NCBI GenBank assembly: GCA_934481355.1
Contig: CAKSPH010000014.1
Span: forward strand, 1 to 60,747
From: an uncultured Oscillospiraceae bacterium
GTDB lineage: Bacteria; Bacillota; Clostridia; Oscillospirales; Ruminococcaceae
DNA length: 60,747 nt
Reading direction: 5' to 3'
Part shown: positions 60,721 through 60,747 of the stretch, piece after piece
Layout of the letters: each line of letters begins with the position of its first letter
How positions within the stretch are numbered: the stretch's first letter is position 1
Notes under the pieces: model-generated
What the model was told of the DNA's origin: nothing
Seen by the model: the letters and a program-made list of their open reading frames with translations, nothing else
The model's database searches: none
Made by a program: the position numbers and the translations under genes

Positions 60721-60747
60721 AACAAAGTCGTCTGAAAGAGATGACGA

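Larger units (their letters stand above)
60319..60747 (+). repeat. Tandem ~125-bp repeats, each a strong promoter plus hairpins
   Basis: Four units start at 60319, 60442, 60567 and 60692 (periods 123, 125, 125); the last is cut by the window edge. Each has TTGACA, a 17-base spacer, TATAAT, a short hairpin at about the transcription start, a second hairpin about 25 bases later, an A-rich tract and the block AGAAACCTC just before the next TTGACA (from unit 2 on). The hairpin stems differ in sequence but stay paired. No gene is seen. Such stacked promoters are typical upstream of rRNA operons, which is the likely next element; the window does not show it. Confidence 0.85.

Noticed and set aside
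60319..60747. CRISPR array
   Set aside because: The repeat period is 125 bp, the conserved parts are promoter boxes, and there are no short identical repeats with unique spacers.
1..60747. tRNA, rRNA, insertion sequence or prophage genes
   Set aside because: No tRNA cloverleaf, transposase, integrase or rRNA sequence was recognised; rRNA is only expected beyond the right edge.

Overview
The window is a gene-dense stretch (roughly 50-55 % GC by eye) of a motile, strictly anaerobic Gram-positive bacterium. The best fit is the Ruminococcaceae/Oscillospiraceae (Clostridia). Reasons: a Bacillus/Clostridium-type fla/che operon with FliY, FlbD, CheC and CheD; a one-piece pyruvate:ferredoxin oxidoreductase; a GH130 mannoside phosphorylase; a T-box leader; a PASTA-kinase relative; and strong sigma-A promoters (TTGACA-17-TATAAT, often with an extended TG before the -10). 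I cannot name the species.

Layout. 1-392: no gene; short palindromes and terminator-like hairpins, then the promoter and likely operator of a GntR/ABC-transporter operon (393-4022). 4435-30247: one long flagellar/chemotaxis operon in the order flgB flgC fliE fliF fliG fliH fliI fliJ fliK flgD (flg-operon protein) flgE flbD motA motB fliM fliY cheY fliO fliP fliQ fliR flhB flhA fliA flgF-like flgG-like cheC cheD, ending in a terminator. fliL, flhF, flhG, cheA, cheB and cheW are absent from their usual places. 30535-34095: PFOR. 34321-36285: a membrane EAL phosphodiesterase. 36439-37446: GH130 phosphorylase.

From 37.6 to 48.3 kb all genes are on the minus strand. An ECF sigma/anti-sigma-like pair comes first in coordinates. 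Then comes a probable ten-gene operon, transcribed from 48.35 kb down to a terminator at 38.9 kb: PASTA pseudokinase, pheA, ispD, response regulator, histidine kinase, unknown, SodC-like, ahcY, DUF2625-like, purine nucleoside phosphorylase. The last three would hydrolyse S-adenosylhomocysteine and salvage the purine.

From 48.6 kb on genes are again on the plus strand: a membrane protein, then PilZ, diguanylate cyclase and an orphan ParA; then an odd Gly/Ser/Phe-repeat protein with its own operator-like palindrome and a linked glycosyltransferase-like protein, cysteine desulfurase, a membrane protein and a frameshifted NTF2-like gene; then T-box-controlled leuA, a small membrane protein and nrdR. 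The window ends in four tandem strong promoters on ~125-bp repeats with covarying hairpins, as expected upstream of an rRNA operon beyond the edge.

The c-di-GMP parts (diguanylate cyclase, EAL enzyme, PilZ) close to the flagellar operon suggest motility control by this messenger. The two items least explained by known families are the Gly-Ser-Phe repeat protein/glycosyltransferase pair (53.4-55.0 kb) and the hairpin-bearing tandem promoter array (60.3-60.75 kb).
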